A DNA stretch of 64,000 nucleotides from Spirosoma montaniterrae (GTDB lineage Bacteria > Bacteroidota > Bacteroidia > Cytophagales > Spirosomataceae), in assembly GCF_001988955.1 (NCBI RefSeq), contig NZ_CP014263.1:1116001-1180000 (forward strand), read 5' to 3'. This document shows positions 42,678 to 50,840 of the stretch, one piece after another (position 1 is the stretch's first letter; each line of letters begins with the position of its first letter). The notes beneath the pieces are model-generated. The model worked only from the letters and a program-made list of their open reading frames with translations, was not told the DNA's origin and ran no database searches. The position numbers and the translations under genes are program-made.

Positions 42678-42753
42678 TTGAATGGCTGACTGATTGACTG
42701 GTTGAATTATCACTACGAGTACCATTCAATCAGTCTATCATTCTACCATTCAA
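42678..42753. repeat. Word-built mirror hairpin between grpE and dnaJ
   Basis: Arms 42678-42707 and 42724-42753, 30 bases each, reverse complements with about seven substitutions, loop 16 bases. Words ttgaatgg, tgactgat and gactggtt belong to the gaatgatt family. The left arm starts on the base after the grpE stop codon and the right arm ends 9 bases before the dnaJ start, so the hairpin is the whole intergenic region of a two-gene operon. Confidence 0.85.
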
Positions 42754-42762
42754 AAAATAGAT

Positions 42763-43926
42763 ATGGCAACGAAGCGCGATTATTACGAAATATTAGGCGT
42801 TGACAAGAACGTCTCGGCGGACGATTTGAAGAAAGCTTATCGGAAGATGGCAATCAAATACCACCCCGATAAAAACCCCGACGACCCCACCGCCGAGGAG
42901 AAATTTAAGGAAGCCGCCGAAGCCTACGACGTGCTGAACGACCCCCAGAAACGGGCGCGGTACGATCAGTTCGGTCATGCCGGTTTAGGCGGTGCGGCTG
43001 GCGGTGGCTACGGCCCCGGTGGTCCGACAATGGAGGATATTTTCAGCCAGTTTGGCGATGTCTTCGGCGACGATTCGCCGTTTGGCAGTTTCTTCCGGGG
43101 AGCCAACGGGGGAGGACAGCGTCAGCGCGTTCGGCGTGGCTCCGACCTGCGGATTAAGCTGAAACTTAACCTTCAGGAAGTTGCCAACGGTGTTGAGAAG
43201 AAAATTAAAGTAAAACGCCACGTTACCTGCACAACCTGCGGAGGTAACGGCTCGAAAAACGGCACTGCCGTGCAGACCTGCGGCACTTGTAGCGGCACCG
43301 GGCAGGTACGTAAGGTAGTGAACACCATGCTCGGTCAGATGGTATCGACCAGTACCTGCCCCACCTGTAACGGCGACGGTAAGATTGTGACCGACCGTTG
43401 CGAGGTGTGTTTTGGCGAAGGCCGCGTATTGCAGGAAGATGTTATTCCGCTGAAAATTCCGGCTGGCGTAGCCGAGGGCATTCAGCTATCGGTGGGTGGC
43501 AAAGGCAATGTACCACCACGCGGGGGCGTTGCCGGCGATCTGCTCATTGTAGTTGAAGAAGAAGAAGACGCTGACCTGAAGCGCGATGGCAACAACGTGG
43601 TGTTCGACCTGTACGTAAACTTTGTCGATGCGGCTGTTGGCACCAGTGTTGAAGTGCCAACCATCGACGGAAAGGCGCGTATTACGCTCGATGCCGGTAC
43701 GCAGAGTGGTAAAATTCTGCGGCTGAAAGGCAAGGGTATCAAAGAATTAAATGGCTATGGCCGGGGCGACCAACTCGTACATGTAAACGTCTGGACACCC
43801 AAAGCACTGTCGTCGGAAGAGCGTGTACTGCTGGAGCGGTTGCGCAATTCGCCAAATTTTCAGCCCAAGCCGAACAAGAACGAAAAAGGCTTTTTCGATA
43901 AAATGAAAGACTTTTTTCACGGTTAA
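42763..43926 (+). CDS. dnaJ: Chaperone protein DnaJ
   Basis: 387 residues. J domain (residues 1-70) with HPD in [12 protein letters not shown], Gly/Phe-rich linker ([14 protein letters not shown]), four CxxCxGxG zinc repeats ([32 protein letters not shown]) and the C-terminal substrate domains ([20 protein letters not shown]). Works with DnaK and the GrpE encoded just upstream. Confidence 0.97.
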   Translation: MATKRDYYEILGVDKNVSADDLKKAYRKMAIKYHPDKNPDDPTAEEKFKEAAEAYDVLNDPQKRARYDQFGHAGLGGAAGGGYGPGGPTMEDIFSQFGDVFGDDSPFGSFFRGANGGGQRQRVRRGSDLRIKLKLNLQEVANGVEKKIKVKRHVTCTTCGGNGSKNGTAVQTCGTCSGTGQVRKVVNTMLGQMVSTSTCPTCNGDGKIVTDRCEVCFGEGRVLQEDVIPLKIPAGVAEGIQLSVGGKGNVPPRGGVAGDLLIVVEEEEDADLKRDGNNVVFDLYVNFVDAAVGTSVEVPTIDGKARITLDAGTQSGKILRLKGKGIKELNGYGRGDQLVHVNVWTPKALSSEERVLLERLRNSPNFQPKPNKNEKGFFDKMKDFFHG

Positions 43927-43935
43927 CAAATCTAT

Positions 43936-44463
43936 ATGAAGCAACGCATTGCCATCGACATGGATGATGTCATGGCCGATACCCACGCCAAGTTCATTAA
44001 GCTGTATCTGGAAGGCGAAATGCCCCGCTACACGCTCGAAGAATTGAAAGAAAAGTCGTTCCACGAACTGTTCGATGCCGATGAATACCGGGCGTTGTCG
44101 AGCCGGGTGTATGAGCCGGGGTTCTTCGCTGATATTCCGGTAATGGAAGGCGCGCAGGACGTTATTGCCGATTTGATGCAGAAATATGAGGTATTCGTGG
44201 CATCGGCAGCTCAGGAGTTTCCAAACTCACTGCGCGAAAAATGGGATTGGCTTCAGGTGCATTTTCCGGCTATTTCGTGGCGGAACTACATTTTCATGGG
44301 CGATAAAAGTGTGCTTAATACGGCTTATCTGATTGACGACATGCCGCGTAATCTACGCACCTTTCAAGGCCACGGCCTGCTGTTCGATGCGCTCCACAAC
44401 CGCGATGATAATCAGTTTCAGCGGGTAATGTCGTGGCAGGACATAGCGAAGGTGCTGCTTTAA
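43936..44463 (+). CDS. 5'(3')-deoxyribonucleotidase, NT5C type
   Basis: HAD-family phosphatase of 175 residues acting on deoxyribonucleoside monophosphates. The nucleophile motif DMDDV at residues 8-12 (IAIDMDDVMADTHAKF), the short cap and the C-terminal acidic motif (YLIDDMPRNL) are visible. Starts 9 bases after dnaJ and may be co-transcribed with it. Followed by the bidirectional terminator 44505-44540. Confidence 0.88.
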   Translation: MKQRIAIDMDDVMADTHAKFIKLYLEGEMPRYTLEELKEKSFHELFDADEYRALSSRVYEPGFFADIPVMEGAQDVIADLMQKYEVFVASAAQEFPNSLREKWDWLQVHFPAISWRNYIFMGDKSVLNTAYLIDDMPRNLRTFQGHGLLFDALHNRDDNQFQRVMSWQDIAKVLL

Positions 44464-44504
44464 TTTGCGTGTAATTGCGGGTTTCCACCCGCGTTACTTA
44501 ACTA

Positions 44505-44540
44505 ACAAAAAATCCCCGGAGCGTTCCGGGGATTTTTTGT
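44505..44540. terminator. Bidirectional Rho-independent terminator
   Basis: Stem aatccccgga (44511-44520) pairs with tccggggatt (44525-44534), with As before and Ts after. It stops both the plus-strand nucleotidase and the minus-strand desaturase. A smaller stem gcgggt/acccgc lies at 44477-44492. Confidence 0.9.
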
Positions 44541-45346
44541 TATGCTTCGATTTCCTGCTCTTTGGCCCGGTCGTGGCCGACTTCCTGCTGGGCTTTCTTC
44601 GCTTCGGCGGCTGGCCTGAGCCGAACGATATGTAGTTTGTGAAGAATAGTGATGAGCGGGTAGGTTGGGTCGAATTCAAACCATTTCGCGCCGAAGTTGG
44701 CGGCATTAGGGCGTTTGTGGTGGTTGTTCTGGAACAGTTCGCCCATCATCACTACATCTAAAATCAGCGAGTTTTTCGACTTATCCTGGTTATCGAAATT
44801 GGCGTAGCCGTATTTGTGGCCGCTCCAGTTGATGATGGCTCCGTGAACGGGTCCCATTACGAAATGCACCGGCAGCAGGAAGAAAAACGCCCAATGCATG
44901 TCCAAATAGACGTAAGCGAAAATGTAGAACAGGCTATACAGAATACCCCATCCGGCCCGCGAGAACCACGAGTCGCCCACTTTTTCGATGAACTGCCATT
45001 CTGGGTAATTCCGGTCGAACTGGCGTTCAACGGCCTGTGTGCGGTGCAGCACGGCGTTGTAAATATTTTTCGTTTGCCACATCATCGTGAAGATATTCTT
45101 CGTATGGTGGGGCGAGTGCGGGTCTCTCGGGGTATCGCTGAAGGCGTGGTGCATCCGGTGCAGCACCGCATACGCGCGGGGGCTGAGGTACGACGAACCC
45201 TGCGAGATATAGGTCAGCATATAAAAGAACCGCTCCCAGAACTTGCTCATAGAGAACATTTTATGCGCTGAGTAGCGATGCAGAAAGAACGTTTGGCAAA
45301 ACAAAGACAAGTACCAGTGTGCGACAAAAGCAGCCAGAACAATCAC
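44540..45346 (-). CDS. Acyl-CoA desaturase (fatty-acid delta-9 type)
   Basis: Integral membrane di-iron desaturase of 268 residues that puts a double bond into acyl chains. The three His boxes are FLHRYSAHKM, LHRMHHAFSD and FQNNHHKRPN, plus the extra ligand region WSGHKYGYANF. Membrane segments near 1-20, 40-55, 150-185. The frame opens with GTG at 45346; upstream codons continue only to a TAA four codons earlier, with a possible ATT in between, so the start is a non-ATG codon. Single gene, terminated at 44505-44540. Confidence 0.9.
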   Translation of the reverse strand: MIVLAAFVAHWYLSLFCQTFFLHRYSAHKMFSMSKFWERFFYMLTYISQGSSYLSPRAYAVLHRMHHAFSDTPRDPHSPHHTKNIFTMMWQTKNIYNAVLHRTQAVERQFDRNYPEWQFIEKVGDSWFSRAGWGILYSLFYIFAYVYLDMHWAFFFLLPVHFVMGPVHGAIINWSGHKYGYANFDNQDKSKNSLILDVVMMGELFQNNHHKRPNAANFGAKWFEFDPTYPLITILHKLHIVRLRPAAEAKKAQQEVGHDRAKEQEIEA

Positions 45347-45451
45347 AAGAGCAATAGATTAAAAGGTGAACACGCGATTACAATGAATACGCCTACAATA
45401 CTAACGAATTTTTAGCGCTTCTGGCTTCTTCAAGCCAAAGAATCTACTAAA

Positions 45452-46111
45452 TTAGTTGGTTGTTGTAGCATATTGCAACAGGTTAGCTCCCATGCGCAGG
45501 GCTTGCTGCCGTACAGGCTCAGGGTCGTTGTATACGCTTTGGTCTTCCCAGCCATTGCCGAGGTCGCACTCAAAGCTGTAAAAACAAATTAATCGTCCCT
45601 GATAAATCAAACCGAACCCCTGCGGAGCCTTGCCGTCGTGCTCGTGTATTTTGGGCAGGCCGGTGGCAAACTTAAACTTCTGCTGATACACCGGGTGGTT
45701 GAATGGCAGTTCGACAAAACTCAGTTCGGGAAATACTTTCTTCATCTCACGCCGGATAAACTTATCCATGCCGTAATTATCATCGATGTGCAAAAAACCG
45801 CCCGACAGCAGATACCGGCGCATGTTACGGGCGTCGGCGTCGGTAAACGACACGTTGCCGTGGCCGGTCATGTGCACAAACGGATAGCCGAAAATATCGG
45901 GGCTACCCGGCTCCACAATGTCTTCTTCAGGAAAGATGTTCATGCGCAGGTTGGCGTTGGCAAACTTAATCAGGTTTGGCAGCGAGGTTTTGTTGGCGTA
46001 CCAGTCGCCCCCACCGCCGTACTTGAGCTTGGCAATTTTATACCCGTACTGCGCGCTTACAGTGAGAAGTGAACAGTGAAAAATGAACAGTGTGATCAGT
46101 AACTTTCTCAT
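45452..46111 (-). CDS. DUF4159-domain exported protein
   Basis: 219 residues with a signal peptide (MRKLLITLFIFHCSLLTVSA, cleavage after AQ) and the DUF4159 domain: IAKLKYGGGGDWYANKTSLP, PFVHMTGHGNVSFTDADARN, YLLSGGFLHIDDNYG, ELPFNHPVYQQKFKF. The family fold recalls glutamine-amidotransferase-like proteins; function unknown. Its start overlaps the rsmE stop by 4 bases. Odd: most of the signal peptide is encoded by the word tract 46060-46099, the same kind of sequence as in the mirror hairpins. Confidence 0.9.
   Translation of the reverse strand: MRKLLITLFIFHCSLLTVSAQYGYKIAKLKYGGGGDWYANKTSLPNLIKFANANLRMNIFPEEDIVEPGSPDIFGYPFVHMTGHGNVSFTDADARNMRRYLLSGGFLHIDDNYGMDKFIRREMKKVFPELSFVELPFNHPVYQQKFKFATGLPKIHEHDGKAPQGFGLIYQGRLICFYSFECDLGNGWEDQSVYNDPEPVRQQALRMGANLLQYATTTN
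46060..46099. repeat. Single-arm word tract encoding a signal peptide
   Basis: Degenerate words agtgagaa, gtgaacagtgaa, aaatgaacagtg run over 46060-46099. No second arm is found nearby. Read on the minus strand it encodes FIFHCSLLTVS of the DUF4159 signal peptide. The words are close to the gatgaac family of the hairpins at 48401-48488 and 56494-56568. Confidence 0.7.
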
Positions 46112-46800
46112 AGGTTTAAAAAGTTTAGCATCTGGCAGGCTGTCAGGGCGGCTGTTTCGGTTCTGAGTCGGGTGGGGCCGAGCGTGATCATGCTGAAGCC
46201 GTCAGCGATAGCCTGTTGAATTTCTGTCGCCGAAAAATCGCCCTCAGGTCCAATCAATACTGTGTACTGCCCTCCCGGTTTAGCCGCCTGCACCAGATGC
46301 AGGGGAGGCTCATCGGTAGGCAGGTGCGCCAGAAATCGCTCCCCATCGACCACTGTTTTCAGCAACTCCGTGTACGAGACGGCGTCGTCGAGTTGCGGCA
46401 GGTAGCTTTGGAGCGACTGCTTCATAGCGGCAACGGCAATTTTTTCGATCCGCTCCAGCTTCACTACGCGCCGTTCGGAATGCTGTCCGAAAAAAAAGCT
46501 GATGCGTTCGATTCCTACTTCCACGGCTTTCTCAACAAACCACTCGATCCGGTCGATGTTTTTCGTTGGTGCCACACAAATGCGCACTGAAAAGGAGCGC
46601 GGGGGCGTAGTAATCGTGTCTGTAACCCGAAACGCGCAACGTCGGGCATCGGCCTGAGTAATAACGGCCAAATGCCGGTTTCCGTGTCCGTCGGTCACGG
46701 CAATGGATTCGCCAGCCTGTAGCCGCAGCGTTTTAACGGCATGGCGCGAATCGTCTTCACTAAGTAGGTTAACCGAGTCGGGTTGGTAAAAGAGGTGCAT
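46108..46800 (-). CDS. rsmE: 16S rRNA m3U1498 methyltransferase
   Basis: 230 residues. SPOUT-class enzyme that methylates N3 of U1498 in 16S rRNA. Marks: HLFYQPD front with PUA-like domain (SRHAVKTLRLQAGESIAVTD), VAPTKNIDRIEWFVEKAVEV, RRVVKLERIEKIAVAAMKQS, and the SAM-binding knot LIGPEGDFSATE and ITLGPTRLRTETAA. The last 4 bases overlap the DUF4159 start; upstream, marC begins after 3 bases. Housekeeping operon on the minus strand. Confidence 0.95.
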   Translation of the reverse strand: MHLFYQPDSVNLLSEDDSRHAVKTLRLQAGESIAVTDGHGNRHLAVITQADARRCAFRVTDTITTPPRSFSVRICVAPTKNIDRIEWFVEKAVEVGIERISFFFGQHSERRVVKLERIEKIAVAAMKQSLQSYLPQLDDAVSYTELLKTVVDGERFLAHLPTDEPPLHLVQAAKPGGQYTVLIGPEGDFSATEIQQAIADGFSMITLGPTRLRTETAALTACQMLNFLNL

Positions 46801-46803
46801 CGT

Positions 46804-47385
46804 TCAGAAGTCGGCAATCAGATTGGTTTTAAGAAGTTTAATGGCGATTGCCAGCAAAATGATACCGAAAATTTTACGCAACACAGCCAGTCCACCCGGT
46901 CCGATGCGATTCTCGAGCCATTCGGATGATTTCAGCACTACATAGACCAGAATCAAATTGATAACTATACCGATAATAATATTTACTGTCTGATACTCAG
47001 CTCGTAGCGAAATGATGGTAGTCAGCGTACCGGCTCCGGCAATGAGCGGAAACGCGATAGGAACAATGTGTGTGGCCCCGCCCCCCGCTTCTACTTCGGA
47101 TTTGAAAATAGTACGTCCCAGAATCATTTCCAGCCCAATCAGGAAAATAATCAGGGCACCCGCAACGGCAAACGAAGCTACATCGACGCCAAATAATTTC
47201 AGAATGCGCTCGCCTACGAATAAAAACGATACCATAAGCGCACCCGATACGACGGTAGCCCGCTCCGATTCAATTTTGCCTACTTTCTTACGCAGGTCGA
47301 TAAGCACTGGCAGCGAGCCAACAATGTCGATGACCGAAAATAAAATGAGCGTAACCGAAATGATTTCTTTAAAACTGAGTGTCAT
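46804..47385 (-). CDS. MarC-family integral membrane protein
   Basis: 193 residues from ATG 47385 (MTLSFKEIISVTLILFSVID); an upstream in-frame start at 47421 is less likely. Six hydrophobic helices, e.g. VDVASFAVAGALIIFLIGLE and VNIIIGIVINLILVYVVLKS, with the family motif PIAFPLIAGAGTLTTIISL. MarC proteins are unassigned transporters; the name does not imply drug resistance. The start overlaps the end of the upstream aminotransferase gene by 17 bases. Confidence 0.9.
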   Translation of the reverse strand: MTLSFKEIISVTLILFSVIDIVGSLPVLIDLRKKVGKIESERATVVSGALMVSFLFVGERILKLFGVDVASFAVAGALIIFLIGLEMILGRTIFKSEVEAGGGATHIVPIAFPLIAGAGTLTTIISLRAEYQTVNIIIGIVINLILVYVVLKSSEWLENRIGPGGLAVLRKIFGIILLAIAIKLLKTNLIADF

Positions 47386-48397
47386 GCTTGTAGCTACGCA
47401 AAAATGCCTGTAACTGTTCAATCTCGACGTCGGTAATGGCCGGGAAATTGGCGATACGAAAGGTTGTGTTTTTCCAGTCGCCGTAGCCGTTGCCCAGCGT
47501 GATGCCCGCCTGCTGTGCGGCTGCTTTCACAGCATTGATGTCGACTTCGGGGCCTTCAACGGCAATGACCGTGTGGGAGCGGGTGGCCGGGTCGTTTATC
47601 AGCAACCGGAACGGCGATTGGGCCATGTCCTGCTCAAAAAAAGTGTACCAGTTAGCGGCCCGGCGTTTGGTTTGGACATCGATGTCGGCAATGGGTAACA
47701 CCTGCTCCAGCACCCGCATCAGGCAATAAATACCCAATCCGTTGGGCGTGTAGGGCGTCTGGAATTTGGCGAAATTCTCGTGCATGAACAGCAGACTGTT
47801 GTAGTGCGCATCTTCGCCAATTTCTTCGGCCCGGCGAAGGGCAGCGGGCGAGTATACCAGCACGGCCAGCCCGGCGGGCAAACCAAAACATTTTTGCACC
47901 GACGCAAACCAGACATCGGCCAGCGTCCAGTCGAATGTTATGCCCGCCATGCTCGACACGGCATCGACCGCAATCAGTGCCGAAAAATCGCGCCGAAATT
48001 CGGCCAGCGCATGCATACTTACCTGCGTACCGTTCGATGTCTCGTTTTGTACGATACAGAGCGTATCGGCTTCGCTCAGACTCGTGGGTGGTTTGATGCG
48101 GTAAGCGTACTCGGCCCACTTTTTGCCAAATGCGCCATTATACGGGTGCAAACTCGCCTGCGCCGTGAGCGACTGCGCCACAATCTCCCAGCATTCCGTA
48201 GCCGACGACACAAAGGCGATGTGGTAATGAGCCGGAATCGCAAGCTTTTCGTGTAATAAGCGGATGGTTTCCCGAACAATCGCCATAAAGCCCGCACTCC
48301 GGTGATTCAGACTCACCACTCCCGACCGCACGGCTTCAGCCGCATAATCGGCCACCTGTGGGTACACTTTCGAGGGGCCAGGGTAAAACGTTATCAT
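47369..48397 (-). CDS. Class V aminotransferase, phosphoserine-aminotransferase-like
   Basis: 342 residues. PLP enzyme: YPGPSKVYPQVADYAAEAVR, LNHRSAGFMAIVRE, FVSSATECWEIVAQSL, LIAVDAVSSMAGI and PLP lysine in FASVQKCFGLPAGLAVLVYS. The fold and front resemble SerC-like enzymes, but the sequence is shorter than typical SerC, so the exact substrate is open. Its start lies 4 bases before the left arm of a mirror hairpin. Confidence 0.87.
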   Translation of the reverse strand: MITFYPGPSKVYPQVADYAAEAVRSGVVSLNHRSAGFMAIVRETIRLLHEKLAIPAHYHIAFVSSATECWEIVAQSLTAQASLHPYNGAFGKKWAEYAYRIKPPTSLSEADTLCIVQNETSNGTQVSMHALAEFRRDFSALIAVDAVSSMAGITFDWTLADVWFASVQKCFGLPAGLAVLVYSPAALRRAEEIGEDAHYNSLLFMHENFAKFQTPYTPNGLGIYCLMRVLEQVLPIADIDVQTKRRAANWYTFFEQDMAQSPFRLLINDPATRSHTVIAVEGPEVDINAVKAAAQQAGITLGNGYGDWKNTTFRIANFPAITDVEIEQLQAFLRSYKHDTQF

Positions 48398-48400
48398 GGA

Positions 48401-48488
48401 TAGTGATGAGTGATGAACGATGAACGATAAGTGATGCGTATTGGCAACGTTAGTCTATTCATCACTTATCGTTCATCATTCATCACTA
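48401..48488. repeat. Word-built mirror hairpin, gatgaac word family, with unequal arms
   Basis: Left arm 48401-48436 (36 bases) and right arm 48460-48488 (29 bases). The left arm equals the reverse complement of the right arm plus one extra 7-base unit gatgaac, with one further substitution; loop 23 bases. Both ends are tagtgatga. The stop codon and last codons of aroQ lie in the right arm; the aminotransferase start codon lies 3 bases before the left arm. Confidence 0.9.
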
Positions 48489-48897
48489 AAAAACGTATTG
48501 CCAATTCGTATCCTTTCAGCCCCAAACCCACAATCACGCCTTTGCATTTGGCCGAAAGATAGCTGTGGTGCCGGAACGACTCGCGGGCGTGAACGTTGCT
48601 GATATGCACCTCCACAGCCGGAGCCGTAATCGCCGACAGCGCATCGGCGAGGGCAATCGAGGTGTGCGTAAGGGCACCCGCGTTAATCACGATACCGTCG
48701 ACGGTGAAGCCGAGTTCATGAATCTTATCGAGCAGTTCGCCTTCGTGGTTTGACTGAAAATAGCGTAGTTGCAGGTCTGGAAACTGCGCTTCGAGCGTTT
48801 TCAGGTAATCGACAAACGAGCGATTGCCGTAAATATCGGGTTCGCGCCGACCCAGTAGGTTCAGGTTCGGCCCGTTGATGATGAGAATCTGTTTCAT
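48466..48897 (-). CDS. aroQ: Type II 3-dehydroquinate dehydratase
   Basis: 143 residues. Shikimate-pathway step from 3-dehydroquinate to 3-dehydroshikimate. Active-site marks: NGPNLNLLGRREPDIYG with Arg18 and Tyr23, INAGALTHTSIAL, and VEVHISNVHARESFRHHSYL. The last seven residues (LVMNDER) and the stop are hairpin-encoded; enzymes of this family usually stop shortly after the preceding helix GYELAIR. Divergent from xerD with only 11 bases between the two start codons. A TAACTTTG element on the minus strand at 48915-48922, inside the xerD gene, is the likely promoter. Confidence 0.94.
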   Translation of the reverse strand: MKQILIINGPNLNLLGRREPDIYGNRSFVDYLKTLEAQFPDLQLRYFQSNHEGELLDKIHELGFTVDGIVINAGALTHTSIALADALSAITAPAVEVHISNVHARESFRHHSYLSAKCKGVIVGLGLKGYELAIRFLVMNDER

Positions 48898-48908
48898 AAG
48901 ATAAGCCT

Positions 48909-49817
48909 ATGTGGCAAAGTTATATAAACGCCTTCAAGAACTACCTCAAACTCGAACGGTCGCTGGCCGAAAATTCGGTAGAAGCCTATCTGCACGACGC
49001 CGAAAAACTGCACGAGTACATCCTGCTGACCAACCCGGCCCTGACGCCCATGCAGGTGGCGGAAAAAGAGTTGATGAATTTTCTGAAATATCTGGGCGAA
49101 CTGGGCCTGTCGGCGCAAAGTCAGGCCCGGATGCTGTCGGGTTTGAAATCGTTTTTCAAATACCTCCTGCTCGAAAACCTGATTCAGCACGACCCAACGC
49201 AGTTGCTCGAATCACCGAAATTAGGCCGCAAACTGCCCGATACGCTTAGTTTCCCCGAAATTGAAGCCATGCTTGCAGCCGTTGACCTCTCTACTCCCGG
49301 CGGCACCCGCGACCGGGCCATCCTCGAAGTGCTGTATAGTTCGGGCCTGCGCGTGTCGGAACTGCTCAACCTGCGCCTGACCAACTGCTTTTTCGATGCC
49401 GGATTTATCCGGGTTCTTGGTAAGGGCGATAAGGTGCGGTTGGTTCCCATCGGGCAGGACGCCATGCACTACACGCGCCAGTATGTTGAACACGTGCGGA
49501 GTCAGCTACCCGTGCAAAAAGGCGATGAAGACACTATTTTCCTGAACCTGCGCGGGAGTCAGCTTTCGCGCGTGTCGGTGTTTACAACCATTAAAAAACT
49601 GGCCGCTGAAGTCGGGATTCAGAAAACTATCAGCCCACACACGTTCCGGCACTCGTTTGCTACGCACCTCATCGAAGGTGGAGCCGATTTGCGGGCCGTT
49701 CAGCAAATGCTTGGCCACGAATCCATCACCACCACCGAAATCTACACCCACCTCGACCGCGATTATCTCCAGCAGACGCTGAAAGAGTTTCACCCCAGGG
49801 CAAGAAGGGGGTTTTAG
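48909..49817 (+). CDS. xerD: Tyrosine recombinase XerD
   Basis: 302 residues. Resolves chromosome dimers at dif with XerC. The N-terminal SAM-like domain (1-100) includes LERSLAENSVEAYLHD; the catalytic domain has Arg148 (SSGLRVSELL), Lys172 (GKGDK), His244/Arg247 (HTFRHSFATHL), His270 (LGHESI) and the nucleophile Tyr279 (TTEIYTHL). Typical length and start for Bacteroidota XerD. The stop codon touches the beginning of the gttgta-word hairpin that follows. Confidence 0.95.
   Translation: MWQSYINAFKNYLKLERSLAENSVEAYLHDAEKLHEYILLTNPALTPMQVAEKELMNFLKYLGELGLSAQSQARMLSGLKSFFKYLLLENLIQHDPTQLLESPKLGRKLPDTLSFPEIEAMLAAVDLSTPGGTRDRAILEVLYSSGLRVSELLNLRLTNCFFDAGFIRVLGKGDKVRLVPIGQDAMHYTRQYVEHVRSQLPVQKGDEDTIFLNLRGSQLSRVSVFTTIKKLAAEVGIQKTISPHTFRHSFATHLIEGGADLRAVQQMLGHESITTTEIYTHLDRDYLQQTLKEFHPRARRGF
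48915..48922 (-). promoter_or_regulatory. -7 promoter element for aroQ inside xerD
   Basis: Minus-strand TAACTTTG, an exact TAnnTTTG. It lies 18 bases before the aroQ start codon, within the first codons of xerD, the only place for a promoter given the 11-base gap. No convincing -33 TTTG at the ideal distance was seen. Confidence 0.45.
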
Positions 49818-49820
49818 GGT

Positions 49821-49928
49821 TGTAAGGTTGTAAAGTTGTAGGGTTATAGGGTTGTAAAGTTGTTGGCGTACCTCATGCGTGCGGAGCAACTCTACAACTC
49901 TATAACCCTACAACTCTATAACTCAAAA
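49821..49928. repeat. Word-built mirror hairpin, gttgta word family, after xerD
   Basis: Arms of about 42 bases, 49821-49862 and 49887-49928, made of words gttgtaaag, ttgtaggg, ttatagg and their reverse complements (caactctac, aactctata). Around ten substitutions between arms. Loop 24 bases. The same word family as the hairpin at 23374-23459. Confidence 0.85.
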
Positions 49929-49960
49929 AAAGTCCCCGCTACCGAAACCGACAGCGGGGA
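49925..49960 (-). terminator. Rho-independent terminator, minus strand
   Basis: Stem tccccgct (49933-49940) pairs with agcgggga (49953-49960); on the minus strand it is followed by seven Ts (49925-49931). It terminates the small frameshifted gene at 49984-50141. Confidence 0.8.
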
Positions 49961-49983
49961 GCCTGAAGTTAACTAACCCAAAA

Positions 49984-50141
49984 CTACATAAGAAACAATA
50001 TCGCAATAACAGTCAACGGCGTATCGAACCGTAGCACTTCTACGCCTTCGGTATGAAACGTGATGGTTTTGCATTGATAATGACGCCATCGCCAAACTCG
50101 GCGTGGCAAACGCGCGAACCAATACCCAGTAGAGTTGTCAT
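49984..50141 (-). pseudogene. Small gene with a one-base frameshift
   Basis: ATG 50141 reads MTTLLGIGSRVCHAEFGDGV, then IINAKP; after the T run 50067-50070 (A run on the coding strand) the sense continues in the other frame as TITFHTEGVEVLRFDTPLTV and stops at 49984. One extra A would join both into about 52 residues. The text GSRVCHAEFGDGV resembles short Bacteroidota proteins with a KOW-like beta fold, but I cannot name one. It has its own terminator, so it was a real gene. Mutation or homopolymer error both fit. Confidence 0.55.
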
Positions 50142-50215
50142 AACAGGTGAATGGTGTTTGTTACTTTAGAACAAACGTCGTGCCAAATCCTGCTCGCGTC
50201 GGGTATGTGTCTGGC

Positions 50216-50608
50216 TCAGCTTTCGTACAATTCGAGGGGCAGACCGTCGGGGTCGGCGAAGAAGGTGAAGCGTCGGCCCGTGTGTTCATCAATCCGAATC
50301 GGTTCAGTCTGAACGCCCTGCCCAGTCAGGTGCGTTACGGCTGCGTCGAGGTCGGGTACGGCAAAGGCCAGATGGCGCAGGCCCGATGCTTCGGGGCGCG
50401 ACGGTCGTTGGGGCGGGTTGGGAAACGAGAATAATTCGATCTGGTACTGGCCGCTCACGCACAAATCCAGCTTATACGATTGCCGTTCGGCCCGGTACAC
50501 TTCCTGCAAAATGGTTAAGCCGAGTATGTCGGTATAAAATTGTTTCGACCGTTCATAGTCGGAACAGATAATGGCAATATGATGGATATGGCTAAGTTGC
50601 AGCATCAT
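50216..50608 (-). CDS. VOC-family (glyoxalase-like) metalloprotein
   Basis: 130 residues, two beta-alpha-beta-beta-beta modules: HIHHIAIICSDYERSKQFYT, DILGLTILQEV, IELFSFPNPP, then GLRHLAFAVPDLDAAVTHL, FFADPDGLPLELYE. Metal ligands His and Glu are at the usual VOC positions. Related to the lactoylglutathione-lyase-like YaeR group (RPSRPEASGLRHLAFAV). Substrate unknown. The gene upstream overlaps its start by 4 bases. Confidence 0.88.
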   Translation of the reverse strand: MMLQLSHIHHIAIICSDYERSKQFYTDILGLTILQEVYRAERQSYKLDLCVSGQYQIELFSFPNPPQRPSRPEASGLRHLAFAVPDLDAAVTHLTGQGVQTEPIRIDEHTGRRFTFFADPDGLPLELYES

Positions 50609-50799
50609 TTTTTGGGTAACAGCAGCGTATCATTTGCTACGGAGTCAGTAACGACGCCATCGCGTTTGAATGCCCGTTCGGCCTGTTTCCGTTTATTCCA
50701 GGGGGCTGTGGTCTGGCTTGCCATATCGATGGTAACTAAAATAACCAATGCTGTGAACAGCACAAAAACAGCGATAAAAATGCGACGATTCCGATTCAT
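50605..50799 (-). CDS. Small single-span membrane protein of unknown function
   Basis: 64 residues from ATG 50799 (MNRNRRIFIAVFVLFTALVI): positively charged front, one membrane helix (about 7-26), then a charged tail with KRKQAERAFKRDGV. The stop overlaps the VOC gene start (50605-50608). The frame is open further upstream but only through repeat sequence. No family recognised. Confidence 0.65.
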   Translation of the reverse strand: MNRNRRIFIAVFVLFTALVILVTIDMASQTTAPWNKRKQAERAFKRDGVVTDSVANDTLLLPKK

Positions 50800-50840
50800 G
50801 TTATCAGTAATAATACCAATTTGACGTTGCATTGCAGGTG

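Noticed and set aside
48909..49817. Integrase of an integrative element
   Set aside because: Length, start and catalytic pattern fit housekeeping XerD, and no att sites or cargo are seen.
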